Of a DNA stretch of 64,000 bases, positions 24,719 through 32,525 are shown one piece after another; position 1 is the first letter of the stretch; each line of letters opens with the position of its first letter. The notes under the pieces were generated by a model, which was given only the letters and a program-made list of their open reading frames with translations, searched no databases and was not told the origin of the DNA. A program made the translations under genes and the position numbers. Where the stretch lies: NCBI GenBank assembly GCA_035759925.1, contig DASTTY010000073.1:29183-93182 (forward strand), given 5' to 3'. This stretch comes from RHKX01 sp035759925. Its GTDB lineage: Bacteria; Actinomycetota; Thermoleophilia; Solirubrobacterales; 70-9.

Positions 24719-25771
24719 TCAGGTGGTCCGCTTGTTGTCCGGCTCGGCGCGCGGCTCGAGCTGGATCTCCTTGTCGGCGCGCGGCACGCCGGCGTCGAGC
24801 TCGCGGCTGCGCTCGCGCTCGGCGTTCAGCTCCATCCCGAACAGCAGCGCCAGGTTCGAGATCCAGACCCAGATGAGCAGCGTCACGACTGCGCCGAGGC
24901 TGCCGTAGGTCTTGTCGTAAGCGCCGAAGTTCGCGACGTAGAACGCGAAGGCGGCCGAGGCGACGATCCAGACGAGCACGGCGATCACGCTTCCCGGGGT
25001 GATGAACTTGAATCCCGGGACCTTCACGTTCGGAGCCGTGTAGTAGATCAGCCCGACCATGAAGATCAGCACCGCGAGCAGGACCGGCCACTTGGCGATG
25101 TCCCAGATCGTCAACGCCGTGCTGCCAATGCCGATCGAGTCGCCGACCGCCTGCACGATCGGCCCGGTCAGGACCAGCGCGAGCGCAACCAAAGCGAAGA
25201 GGATGATCAGCAGCAGCGTGACGCCGATCTGAAGCGGCCGCAGCTTGACGAAGCCACGTCCCTCGGGCGTCTCCCAGACGATGTTCGACGCCCGCATGAA
25301 CGCGCCGACGTAGTTCGAGGCCGACCACAGGGCAATCCCGAGGCCGACGAAGAACATGATCCCGGCCGCCTGTCGGTTCTCGGTCAGCGACTGGATCGGG
25401 CCGGAGAAGGTGTCGGCCGCCGACTGCGGGCCGATCTGGGTGACGATGTCGGTCAGCTGCCGCGTCGTCGTCTCCGGGTCGCCGAAGATCCCGACGATCG
25501 AGACGAGCGCGATCAGCGCCGGGAACAGCGACAGCAGGCCGTAGTAGGTCAGCGCCGCCGCCCAGTCGGTCATGTTGTCCTCGCTGAACTCGAGCGCCGT
25601 TTTCTTCAGCGTCGGCCAGGCTCCCGTCCGCGGATCGGTGCCCTCCGGCTCGTAGTCGGCGCGGCGCGGCGCGACCCGCTCGCGGACCTCCTCGCGCTTC
25701 TCGCGGCGCTCCTCGTCGGCGTCGGCATCGCGGCCCGGCCGTTCGGTCGCAGTCGTGTGATCGTCGTTCAT
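24719..25771 (-). CDS. YihY/BrkB-family membrane protein
   Basis: 350 residues. A charged 50-residue N-terminal tail precedes six transmembrane helices. Family features are clear: DNMTDWAAALTYYGLLSLFPALIALVSIVGIFG, IALWSASNYVGAFMRASNIVWET, and the closing GSLGAVVTLLIWVWISNLALLFGMELNAE. Despite older naming as ribonuclease BN, the family is an integral membrane protein of uncertain transport function. A SigB-like promoter precedes it. Convergent with the RPF gene, 22 bp apart. Confidence 0.9.
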   Translation of the reverse strand: MNDDHTTATERPGRDADADEERREKREEVRERVAPRRADYEPEGTDPRTGAWPTLKKTALEFSEDNMTDWAAALTYYGLLSLFPALIALVSIVGIFGDPETTTRQLTDIVTQIGPQSAADTFSGPIQSLTENRQAAGIMFFVGLGIALWSASNYVGAFMRASNIVWETPEGRGFVKLRPLQIGVTLLLIILFALVALALVLTGPIVQAVGDSIGIGSTALTIWDIAKWPVLLAVLIFMVGLIYYTAPNVKVPGFKFITPGSVIAVLVWIVASAAFAFYVANFGAYDKTYGSLGAVVTLLIWVWISNLALLFGMELNAERERSRELDAGVPRADKEIQLEPRAEPDNKRTT

Positions 25772-25807
25772 CTCTCCATCCCCCCTTGCGGCTGAGTCGG
25801 AGGACGA

Positions 25808-25832
25808 CTACCCCTGAAGACAAGCTTCAAGC
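25808..25832 (-). promoter_or_regulatory. SigB/SigF-like promoter of the yihY gene
   Basis: On the minus strand GCTTGA (25832-25827), 13 bp, GGGTAG (25813-25808), 36 bp before the ATG. The -35 differs from GTTT at one position, so this is one of the weaker sites in the set. Confidence 0.5.
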
Positions 25833-25849
25833 GCGCCTCCGGGCCTGCT

Positions 25850-25886
25850 GATCGTGAGCTCCCGCTCTCTAGCGAGCCGCACGATC
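25850..25886 (-). terminator. Hairpin after the small stress operon
   Basis: GATCGTG (25850-25856) pairs perfectly with CACGATC (25880-25886), with further GCTC/GAGC pairing inside. It lies 4 bp beyond the last stop of the operon read leftward. There is no T-run, so it is a weak or Rho-assisted terminator candidate. Confidence 0.4.
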
Positions 25887-25890
25887 CAGC

Positions 25891-26190
25891 TCAGGGCGAC
25901 AGCTCGCGGGCGCTGCGGAGGTCCGCCGCGCCGGCGTCGATTGCACGCGAGGCGTCGGCGAGCGCACGGCCGGCCGGTGCCCGGCGGCGGGCGGACGAGG
26001 GCCGGGTGCGGTTCGAGGGCGCGCCGTCAGCCTTGGCCTGTGCCGGGAGCACGTCGATGGCCGCCCGAAGGTGGAGCAGGCGGATGCCGAGGAGCCGAGC
26101 CTCGATCGCCGCCGTGACGGACATGCCCTTGGCAAGGCTCTGGTCGCGGCTCAGAGCCACGCGGATCGGTCCGCTGGACCGACCAGCCAT
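25891..26190 (-). CDS. Small basic protein of unknown function (operon gene 3)
   Basis: 99 residues, Ala/Arg-rich, no membrane segment and no recognised domain. Two predicted helices (VTAAIEARLLGIRLLHLRAAIDVLP and ALADASRAIDAGAADLRSA) flank a disordered Arg/Ser/Pro stretch. ATG 26190 has GGAGG 6 bp upstream; the frame runs on to 26262, but those residues would overlap the YtxH-like gene. It follows that 42-residue gene by 13 bp. Third-position GC content supports a real gene. Confidence 0.6.
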   Translation of the reverse strand: MAGRSSGPIRVALSRDQSLAKGMSVTAAIEARLLGIRLLHLRAAIDVLPAQAKADGAPSNRTRPSSARRRAPAGRALADASRAIDAGAADLRSARELSP

Positions 26191-26203
26191 CGGCGCCTCC
26201 AGC

Positions 26204-26332
26204 TCAGCGCTGCTGCTCGAGCCGTTGGGATGCGCGCTGGACCAACTCTGCGAGCTCGTCATACCGCTCCCGTCCGGCCCGGGACCCCAGCACGTAGCCG
26301 ATCCCGAGCATGAGCAGACTCGTGATTCTCAT
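26204..26332 (-). CDS. YtxH-like membrane microprotein (operon gene 2)
   Basis: Only 42 residues: MRITSLLMLGIGYVLGSRAG, then RERYDELAELVQRASQRLEQQR. A single Gly-rich helix followed by GSRAGRERYDE is the signature of actinobacterial YtxH-like proteins, a stress-associated family. Its ATG overlaps the stop of the upstream gene (ATGA), which strongly supports translation. Such short genes are easily missed. Confidence 0.75.
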   Translation of the reverse strand: MRITSLLMLGIGYVLGSRAGRERYDELAELVQRASQRLEQQR

Positions 26333-26661
26333 GCGTTGTCACGTTTGCGCAGCGACGACACACCGGCGCTGGCCGCAGTTACGCCGGCGACACCGGCGGC
26401 CACCGCCAGTGCCGGCTTGCCGGCCTTCTTGAACGGAGCGGCGGCCCTCAGAGGAAGGCCGCCCCCGTGCTTCGTCGGATGGGCCATCGAACGGAGGTCG
26501 AATGCCTGGAACTGCTCGCCCGCCTTCCGCCCCTGCTCCGGGCTGGTCGCTCCCGCGACCGCCGACTCGATCGCGCGGCCAGCGGCCGCCTTCAACATCT
26601 GCTGTCGTTCGAGCGTCTCGAGGAGACGCTCGAACTTGGTCTTCCTCTCAAACAGCTTCAT
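26329..26661 (-). CDS. Small protein with C-terminal hydrophobic segment (operon gene 1)
   Basis: 110 residues starting MKLFERKTKFERLLETLERQQMLKAAAG. The N-terminal half is a charged amphipathic helix; residues ~85-105 (KPALAVAAGVAGVTAASAGVSSL) could insert into or lie on the membrane. No family recognised. The frame extends six codons upstream, but ATG 26661 follows a GGAAAGGA stretch and begins the helix. Overlap with the YtxH-like gene shows it heads this operon. It may be cotranscribed with the coiled-coil gene 46 bp upstream on the same strand. Confidence 0.6.
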   Translation of the reverse strand: MKLFERKTKFERLLETLERQQMLKAAAGRAIESAVAGATSPEQGRKAGEQFQAFDLRSMAHPTKHGGGLPLRAAAPFKKAGKPALAVAAGVAGVTAASAGVSSLRKRDNA

Positions 26662-26707
26662 CGCATTCGTCCTTTCCACTCCGGTTGCTGACGGCTCGCC
26701 GACGCGT

Positions 26708-27685
26708 TTAGGAGGCCCGGCTCGACGCCCGCTTGATCGCGGTCACGAGCTCCCGCTTGCTCATCTTCGAACGTCCCCGAACATCGATCGTCGCGGCGAG
26801 ATCGAGGAGCTCATCCTTGGTCTGGGAGGCGAGGTCGCCGTTGCCCCCGCCGTTGTTGCGGAGTTGGCGCACCGTTTCCTTCGCGGCCGTCGTGGATTCC
26901 TCACGGATCTGTTCGGCAGTTTCGACCCGGCGCTCCGCGCCCTTGGCTTGCTCCTCCGCCTCAGCGGCGAGCTCATGGGCCTGGCGCTGAGCCTCCTCGG
27001 CGGCCTGGCGCGCGGCCTCCTCCGCTTCGTCGGCAAGCCTGCGCGCCTCGGCGAGCTGGTGGGTCGCCTCCTCCATCGCCTTTTTCGCCCGCGCCTGTGC
27101 TTCCTCGGCGTCCTTCTGGGCCTCCCGTGACTCGGCCTGAACGCGGTCGCGCACGGACCGGATCTCCGCATCGGCCTCCTCACGGGCCTCTTCGCGCCGG
27201 CGATTGACCATCTCCTCGGCTTCGCGCTTCGCATCGGCCTCGCGCTCGGCGACCAGGCGATCCCCTTCCTGCTTCGCCTCCTCGACCTGATCGCTGCCGT
27301 CCTCACTCACCTGTTTGGCGTGCTCGGAGCGTCGCTGCGCATCTTCGGCCAACTCGAGCGCCTCCGACTCGGACTCCTGGGCCTCCTCGGCGGCCCGGCG
27401 GGCACGACTCATCCGTGCCTCGACCGAGTCGTCGTGGCGGGCGCGGCGCATCCGCCGACCGACGGAATCGTCCGCCGTCAACGGGGCCGCCTCGACCACG
27501 GAGTCCTTCATGCTCCGGATCCGCGCGCGCGCCGAGTGCTTGACCTCCTCCGCCCGCTCGGTCCCGCCCGACCCGGAATCCGACGGCTGAACCTTGGACA
27601 GCAGCCAAGCTGCGTTCGATGGAAGCTCTTTCAGGCCTGACTTCGCTTGTTCCGAAATCCAGTGCGCTGCGTGAATGCGTGCCAT
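26708..27685 (-). CDS. Long coiled-coil protein with C-terminal Rho-N/SAP-like domain
   Basis: 325 residues. Residues ~85-270 are an almost unbroken charged coiled coil (repeats such as AAEEAQESESEALELAEDAQ). The last ~35 (TKDELLDLAATIDVRGRSKMSKRELVTAIKRA) form a Rho-N/SAP-like helical motif that often binds nucleic acid. This combination suggests a structural or DNA/RNA-associated protein, not an enzyme. It has a ribosome-binding site (CGAGGAGAG) before ATG 27685 and a SigB-like promoter 107 bp upstream. It probably leads the operon of small stress genes that follows. Confidence 0.75.
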   Translation of the reverse strand: MARIHAAHWISEQAKSGLKELPSNAAWLLSKVQPSDSGSGGTERAEEVKHSARARIRSMKDSVVEAAPLTADDSVGRRMRRARHDDSVEARMSRARRAAEEAQESESEALELAEDAQRRSEHAKQVSEDGSDQVEEAKQEGDRLVAEREADAKREAEEMVNRRREEAREEADAEIRSVRDRVQAESREAQKDAEEAQARAKKAMEEATHQLAEARRLADEAEEAARQAAEEAQRQAHELAAEAEEQAKGAERRVETAEQIREESTTAAKETVRQLRNNGGGNGDLASQTKDELLDLAATIDVRGRSKMSKRELVTAIKRASSRAS

Positions 27686-27791
27686 ACGGCTCTCCTCGCT
27701 GGACGGGCATTCATGCCCTTATCAAAGACCGCGGAACGGTCCGCTTTGCTCACTCTCCTCGCCGGCCCCGTCGGGACCAGTGCAGGCTCGC

Positions 27792-27816
27792 TTACCCCTC
27801 CGGTCCAGCGCTAAAC
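27792..27816 (-). promoter_or_regulatory. SigB/SigF-like promoter of the coiled-coil gene
   Basis: Minus strand GTTTAG (27816-27811), 13 bp, GGGTAA (27797-27792). Both elements match the SigB consensus closely. It lies about 107 bp before ATG 27685. Confidence 0.65.
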
Positions 27817-27898
27817 CGCGTCATCGGACGGGCCAAGCTCGACGACCCAACGTTTCCCTCTCAGGCCGCCAAGCCCCGCGACTACGATCCGGACAACC

Positions 27899-29329
27899 GT
27901 GCCGACCGCCTGGCCCGACACCCCGCCGACGGCTGCGGAGCGCGCCGCCTATGCGGAGGCCGTCCCGCGCCCGTTCTGGCTCGAGCGGCGGACCGATCCG
28001 GTCGTCCACCCGGCCCTCGATGGGCGCGCCGAGGCCGACCTCTGCATCGTCGGCGGCGGCTTCACCGGCCTCTGGGCGGCCGTCCATGCGAAGACGCGCG
28101 ATCCCGATCGGAACGTGATCCTCGTCGAGGGCGACGCGATCGGCGAGGGCGCCTCGGGCCGCAACGGCGGCTTCCTCTCGTCGTCGATCACGCACGGGAT
28201 CGGCAACGGCGTCAGTCACTTCCCCGACGAGGTCCAGACGCTCGAGCGGCTCGGGCTCGCGAACTTCGACGGGCTGCGGGCAGACCTCGACCGGCTCGGG
28301 ATCGACTGCGACTTCGAGGCGAGCGGCGAGATCGCGGTTGCGGTCGAGCCCCATCAGGTCGCCCCGCTCGCCGAGGAGGCGGAGCTTTTGCGGACATATG
28401 GGCACGACGTCGAGCTGCTCGACGCCGACGGGATCCGCGCCGAGGTCGACTCGCCGACCTACCTGGGCGCCGTCTGGGACCGGACCGGTGCGGCGCTGGT
28501 CGATCCCGCCAAGCTCGCCGACGGCCTCGCCGCCGCCGCGACGCGGCTCGGGGTCGCGATCCATGCCGGCACCCGGATCGATTCGCTGGAGCGGGATGGA
28601 GCCGGCGTCCGCCTCGCCGCCGCGGGCGGGGCCGAGGTCCGCGCCCGACGGGCGCTGCTGGCGACGAACGCGTTTCCGCCGCTACGGCGGGCGCTGCGCC
28701 GCTACATCGTTCCCGTCTACGACTACGTGCTGGTCAGTGAGCCGCTCACCGCTGAGCAGCTCGAGTCGCTCGGCTGGCGCAACCGGCAGGGGATCAGCGA
28801 CACCGGCCACCAGTTCCACTATTACCGGCTGACCGACGACAACCGGATCCTCTGGGGCGGCTTCGAGGCGGTCTATCGCTTCGGCGGCCCGGTCGATCCG
28901 TCCCTCGACGTCGACGAGGAGACGTTCGCTCTGCTCTCCCAGCACTTCTTTGCGACCTTCCCGCAGCTCCGCGGCATCCGCTTCACCCACAAGTGGGGCG
29001 GGGCGATCGACACCTGCAGCCGCTTCTCGGTCTTCTTCGACACCAGTCACGACGGGCGGGTCGCCTTCGCCGGCGGCTATACCGGGCTCGGCGTCGGCTC
29101 GTCGCGGTTCGGCGCCGCCGTCGCGCTCGACCTCCTCGACGGCCGCCACAGCGAGGCGACCGATCTCGGCTACGTCCGCAGCAAGCCGGTGCCGTTCCCG
29201 CCCGAGCCGCTGCGCTGGGCGGTCGTCCAGCTCACCCGCGGGCGGCTCGCCGCCGCCGATCGCAAGGGCGGCAGGCGCGGCCTCTGGCTCCGCACCCTCG
29301 ACCGACTCGGCCTCGGCTTCGACAGCTGA
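27899..29329 (+). CDS. FAD-dependent amine oxidoreductase (PuuB/DAO type)
   Basis: 476 residues. DADLCIVGGGFTGLWAAVHAKT-type dinucleotide fold (residues ~45-65), GASGRNGGFLSSS (characteristic of gamma-glutamylputrescine oxidase and similar DAO enzymes), and a C-terminal GGYTGLGVGSSRFGA FAD-contact segment. It oxidises a secondary or primary amine with O2, releasing H2O2. Given the polyamine-binding protein and ornithine/proline genes elsewhere in the window, a polyamine or gamma-glutamyl-polyamine substrate is attractive but unproven. GTG 27899 start; single gene. Confidence 0.85.
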   Translation: MPTAWPDTPPTAAERAAYAEAVPRPFWLERRTDPVVHPALDGRAEADLCIVGGGFTGLWAAVHAKTRDPDRNVILVEGDAIGEGASGRNGGFLSSSITHGIGNGVSHFPDEVQTLERLGLANFDGLRADLDRLGIDCDFEASGEIAVAVEPHQVAPLAEEAELLRTYGHDVELLDADGIRAEVDSPTYLGAVWDRTGAALVDPAKLADGLAAAATRLGVAIHAGTRIDSLERDGAGVRLAAAGGAEVRARRALLATNAFPPLRRALRRYIVPVYDYVLVSEPLTAEQLESLGWRNRQGISDTGHQFHYYRLTDDNRILWGGFEAVYRFGGPVDPSLDVDEETFALLSQHFFATFPQLRGIRFTHKWGGAIDTCSRFSVFFDTSHDGRVAFAGGYTGLGVGSSRFGAAVALDLLDGRHSEATDLGYVRSKPVPFPPEPLRWAVVQLTRGRLAAADRKGGRRGLWLRTLDRLGLGFDS

Positions 29330-29344
29330 TCAGAACCGGTCAGA

Positions 29345-30730
29345 TCAGCGCTGCCTGATCCCGCGCAGGAACGGGATCAGCTTCTTGAGGAACTTGTTGA
29401 CATCCGGAGCCGCCGAGTTCGGGTCGTTGTGGGCGTAGGTGTTGGCGCGGTTCGCGAGGGTCAAATTCGACGCCGGGATTCCCGACTGCTCGGCGAGCGC
29501 CTCGGCGGCGGCCGGGACACGATCGCCGCCGAGCGCGGCCCCGAACGCGTAGATCCGCAGCTTCCGTGGAAGGTCGGTCCCGTGGGTCGCATGGACGTTG
29601 AGGACGTCCTGGGCCGGGTTGGCGATCCCGTTGCCGACCGCGCCGCCGTCGAGGGTCAGCCGCATCGGGTGGTACCAGGCGGTGCCGTCGACTCCCTTCA
29701 GCCCCCAGCCCGAGAACATCGCCGCCCAGCGCTTCAGCGGGGTGATCGCACCGTCGCGGTCCCAGCCGCGGGGGTCGCCCGAAGCGGCGAGGTGACCGGC
29801 GTGGACCTGGGCTGCGGCCAGCGACGGCGGCGAGGTCGCGACGTCGGTGGAGTACCCGTAGGCGGCCTTGTTCGTCGCCGGCACCGGACCCTTCAGGAAC
29901 GGCGGCAGAAGCGGCCAGTTCTCCAGGATCGAGGGCCCGTCCGGGTCGACGATGGCGACCGTCGAGCCGACCATGCCGAACAGGCCGGCGAACGGCGCCG
30001 GGATCCCGCCGAACGCCAGCCACGGGGTGCTGCTCTGGAGATCGTCGAGCGCCGACTGCGCGTCTTCGGGGGTGATCGGCGTCGTCCGGCTGGCGCCGTC
30101 GATCAGGACGAGCCCGGAGAGGGCGTCGGCCCCGGCGGCGCCCTTGAAGTCCCAGGTCGCGTAGGCGGTCGTGATCGTCCCCCCGAGCGAGTGCCCGCCC
30201 ATCGCGACGTTGCGGCCGTGGCGGGAGGCGATCCGGACGACCCGATGGAGGTCCTGGATCTCCACGTTCATCCCCCAGTTGCGCGCGAACGGTACGTCGG
30301 CGTCCTGGACCGGAGAGTAGTGGTCGGTGACGCTCGGGTCGGTCAGATAGCCGAGGTAGTAGTCGAAGACGTCCTGTGCTGTCGCATCGCCGCGCTTGGC
30401 GGCGTCGAGCATCGACTGGTCCTCGAGGAAGTTCTCGCGGCGCTCGACCGACCAGACCTGCCAGCTCGGCAGCTTCCGGGCGATCGTCTTCGCGAGCGGC
30501 TCGAAGTAGCCGCCGCCGGCCGAGGTGCCGGGGTTGAGGACGAGCACGTTCGGGGCCTTCAGGCGGCCGGTCTTGACGATGCCGACCTTGTTCAGATCGG
30601 TCGGGGTGCCGTTGGCCGCAAAGCCGTCGATGACCTTGTAGTGGACGGGGACCTTCGCCTCCGCCGAGGCGGTCGCAGCGAGGGTCAGCAGGATGACGAG
30701 CAGGACGAGGAGCGTGCGGTGGTGAGACAT
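29345..30730 (-). CDS. Secreted alpha/beta-hydrolase
   Basis: 461 residues with a signal peptide (TLLVLLVILLTLAATASAEA). NVLVLNPGTSAGGGYFEPLA supplies the oxyanion region, MGGHSLGGT the nucleophile elbow (Ser), and a late Asp/His pair (in the NVHATHGTDLP and YAHNDPN regions) completes a plausible triad. The 460-residue length indicates an inserted lid domain. Esterase or lipase activity outside the cell is likely; substrate unknown. ATG 30742, four codons upstream, is an alternative start. Confidence 0.8.
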   Translation of the reverse strand: MSHHRTLLVLLVILLTLAATASAEAKVPVHYKVIDGFAANGTPTDLNKVGIVKTGRLKAPNVLVLNPGTSAGGGYFEPLAKTIARKLPSWQVWSVERRENFLEDQSMLDAAKRGDATAQDVFDYYLGYLTDPSVTDHYSPVQDADVPFARNWGMNVEIQDLHRVVRIASRHGRNVAMGGHSLGGTITTAYATWDFKGAAGADALSGLVLIDGASRTTPITPEDAQSALDDLQSSTPWLAFGGIPAPFAGLFGMVGSTVAIVDPDGPSILENWPLLPPFLKGPVPATNKAAYGYSTDVATSPPSLAAAQVHAGHLAASGDPRGWDRDGAITPLKRWAAMFSGWGLKGVDGTAWYHPMRLTLDGGAVGNGIANPAQDVLNVHATHGTDLPRKLRIYAFGAALGGDRVPAAAEALAEQSGIPASNLTLANRANTYAHNDPNSAAPDVNKFLKKLIPFLRGIRQR

Positions 30731-30758
30731 CGCCGGGAGCATATGGCGAACGTCGCGC

Positions 30759-31034
30759 TCAGGCGACGGTTGGAGGGACGCCGGTCAGGCGGTTGGGCCC
30801 GTCGTGGAAGCCGTCGTGATCGGGCCTGTCGTGATGGTGGCCGGGGTGATCGCGGTAGTGGATCTCGATGTCGGGGACGAGGATCGCCCAGGCGATCCAG
30901 CTCCCGAGCCAGAGCAGGCCGACGACGACGATCACGATCAGCGCGATCCTGCCGAGACGGGGCGTTGCGGCCGGCCGGCCGCTGCCGGGCGCCGGGCTCG
31001 GGCCGACCCGGGCGGGTTGCGGCGCGTCCGTCAT
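30759..31034 (-). CDS. Small membrane protein with His/Asp-rich tail
   Basis: 91 residues. A Pro/Ala-rich N-terminus, one helix (RIALIVIVVVGLLWLGSWIAWAIL), then a C-terminal tail with HYRDHPGHHHDRPDHDGFHDG. The histidine cluster could bind metal (zinc, nickel or copper) at the outer or inner face, depending on topology. Not a family I recognise. TAGGGT lies 7 bp before ATG 31034, the leaderless promoter pattern. Confidence 0.6.
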   Translation of the reverse strand: MTDAPQPARVGPSPAPGSGRPAATPRLGRIALIVIVVVGLLWLGSWIAWAILVPDIEIHYRDHPGHHHDRPDHDGFHDGPNRLTGVPPTVA

Positions 31035-31233
31035 CGGCCCGACCCTAGATGATCGATCCCGAACCCCCACGCACGCGGATGAACCGCCGGGACGCTGCGC
31101 ATCTCGTCGTCCTCGTCGGGCTCACGGCCTTCCAGGCCGCTTCGCCTCCTGCGTCCTCGATCTGCTTGGTCCGGCGGTTCCCAGCGCACGCGCGGATCCG
31201 GGACCGATCATCTGCGCCCGCTAGGCTCGGCGC

Positions 31234-31581
31234 GTGGGCATCGGCGTCTTCGAGATCCTGATCATCGTCCTGATCGTCCTGATCCTCTTCGGCGGCTACA
31301 AGCGGCTGCCCGGGCTCGGTCGCTCGGCCGGGACGGGTGCTCGCAAGGGCGGCGAGAAGGCGAAGGAGCTCGCCGGCCAGATCCGCACCAAGGCCGAGGG
31401 AGTCGATACCGCGAAGATCGGCGAGTCGGTCGGCCGCGGGCTGCGCGACGTCCGCGACGTCCGCGACTCGGTCAAAGGGGTCGGCACCGATTCCACCCGC
31501 GAGGAATCTCGGTCGGAAAGCAAGCCGGACCGCGGTGACTCCGGTGCACCCACGGGCGACGATTCGCGGGCGCGGGATTAG
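31234..31581 (+). CDS. Twin-arginine translocase TatA/TatE-type subunit
   Basis: 115 residues. An N-terminal membrane helix (FEILIIVLIVLILFGGYKRLPGLGRSAG) with the Tat hinge (FGGYKRLPGLGR), followed by an amphipathic helix and a hydrophilic, disordered C-tail. TatA multimers form the size-adjustable pore for folded proteins. No TatB or TatC gene is adjacent. GTG 31234 follows TAGGCT (31222-31227) by 6 bp, so transcription is probably leaderless. Confidence 0.87.
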   Translation: MGIGVFEILIIVLIVLILFGGYKRLPGLGRSAGTGARKGGEKAKELAGQIRTKAEGVDTAKIGESVGRGLRDVRDVRDSVKGVGTDSTREESRSESKPDRGDSGAPTGDDSRARD

Positions 31582-31600
31582 CGTCGCGGAGCGCCGAGCG

Positions 31601-32020
31601 GTGTGGGCGCAACGTGAGATCGGCCTCGACGCCCGGCCACGCGGCTTCCACCTCGTCACCGGCGAGGTCACCGAGGCGCTCCCCGAGCTGGGCGAGATCG
31701 ACGTCGGCCTCCTCCACCTCCAGATCCTCCACACGTCGGCCTCGCTGGCGCTGAACGAGAACGCCAGCCCCGAGGTCCGCGCCGACCTCGAGAGCTGGTT
31801 CAACGACGCGGTCCGCGAGGACGCCCCCTACTGGCGGCACACGCTCGAGGGCAGCGACGACATGCCGGCACACGTCAAGGCGGTGCTGATCGGGCCGTCG
31901 CTGACGGTTCCCGTCGCGGGCGGGACGCTTCGCCTCGGCACCTGGCAGGGGATCTATCTCTGCGAGCACCGCGACCGTGGCGGACCGCGACGGATCGTCG
32001 CGACCCTCAGCGGGGAGTGA
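31601..32020 (+). CDS. YjbQ/UPF0047 family protein
   Basis: 139 residues, the size of E. coli YjbQ. RGFHLVTGEVTEAL, the long conserved LLHLQILHTSASLALNENASP, and the closing GTWQGIYLCEHRD are all family signatures. Members have been described as having thiamine-phosphate synthase-like activity in vitro; the biological role is unclear. The frame is open far upstream, but GTG 31601 begins VWAQREI, matching the MW-start of YjbQ proteins. Its 3' end overlaps the convergent SRPBCC gene by 14 bp. Confidence 0.85.
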   Translation: MWAQREIGLDARPRGFHLVTGEVTEALPELGEIDVGLLHLQILHTSASLALNENASPEVRADLESWFNDAVREDAPYWRHTLEGSDDMPAHVKAVLIGPSLTVPVAGGTLRLGTWQGIYLCEHRDRGGPRRIVATLSGE

Positions 32021-32453
32021 CCGCGCCCTCGGCCTGGGCGCGGAGCCGCTCCAGCGACCGCTCGTTGCCGCGCTGGATCCAGCGCCGGGTCAGCGGCGCC
32101 AGGGGACGCTCGATCGCCGGCGTCGCCTCCTGCTCGGTCGTGAAGGTGACCAGCGTCCCGTCGCCGTCGGGCTCGAGCGTCCAGGTGCTGCGGGCACGGC
32201 GCTTGCCATTCGCCGCGACGAGCCGCTCGACGAGGCGGCGCGGCGGCTCCCGCTCGACGACGTCGACATCGGCACGGTCCTCCGGCCCGGGCAGCTTCGC
32301 GCGGACGTTGACGTGGTCGCGGCCGGCGTCGCGCCAGTCGACCAGGAAGTGATCGGTGAACGCCTCGTGCCGGGAGAGGTCTTCGATCCGCTCGTAGACC
32401 TGCTCGGGCGGTACGGCGATCCGGATGCTCGCGACCATCGGCTTCGCGGCCAT
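32007..32453 (-). CDS. SRPBCC-family (polyketide cyclase/START-like) protein
   Basis: 148 residues: VASIRIAVPPEQVYERIEDLSRHEAF is the classic first strand and helix of the START-like fold, and the C-terminal helix reads RRWIQRGNERSLERLRAQAEG. The fold encloses a hydrophobic cavity, so a small hydrophobic ligand is expected. Nothing identifies the ligand. Single gene, convergent with YjbQ. Confidence 0.82.
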   Translation of the reverse strand: MAAKPMVASIRIAVPPEQVYERIEDLSRHEAFTDHFLVDWRDAGRDHVNVRAKLPGPEDRADVDVVEREPPRRLVERLVAANGKRRARSTWTLEPDGDGTLVTFTTEQEATPAIERPLAPLTRRWIQRGNERSLERLRAQAEGAVTPR

Positions 32454-32525
32454 GGACGCTGTATAGCGGATCGTTCTTCGTCATCTGAATAGGCTTGCGC
32501 GGTTCCCGAGCGAAGGAGTCGCGAA

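Noticed and set aside
31049..31261. 70-residue plus-strand frame before tatA
   Set aside because: It overlaps the TatA start and promoter, has no ribosome-binding site and no plausible fold. I see no feature in 31035-31221.
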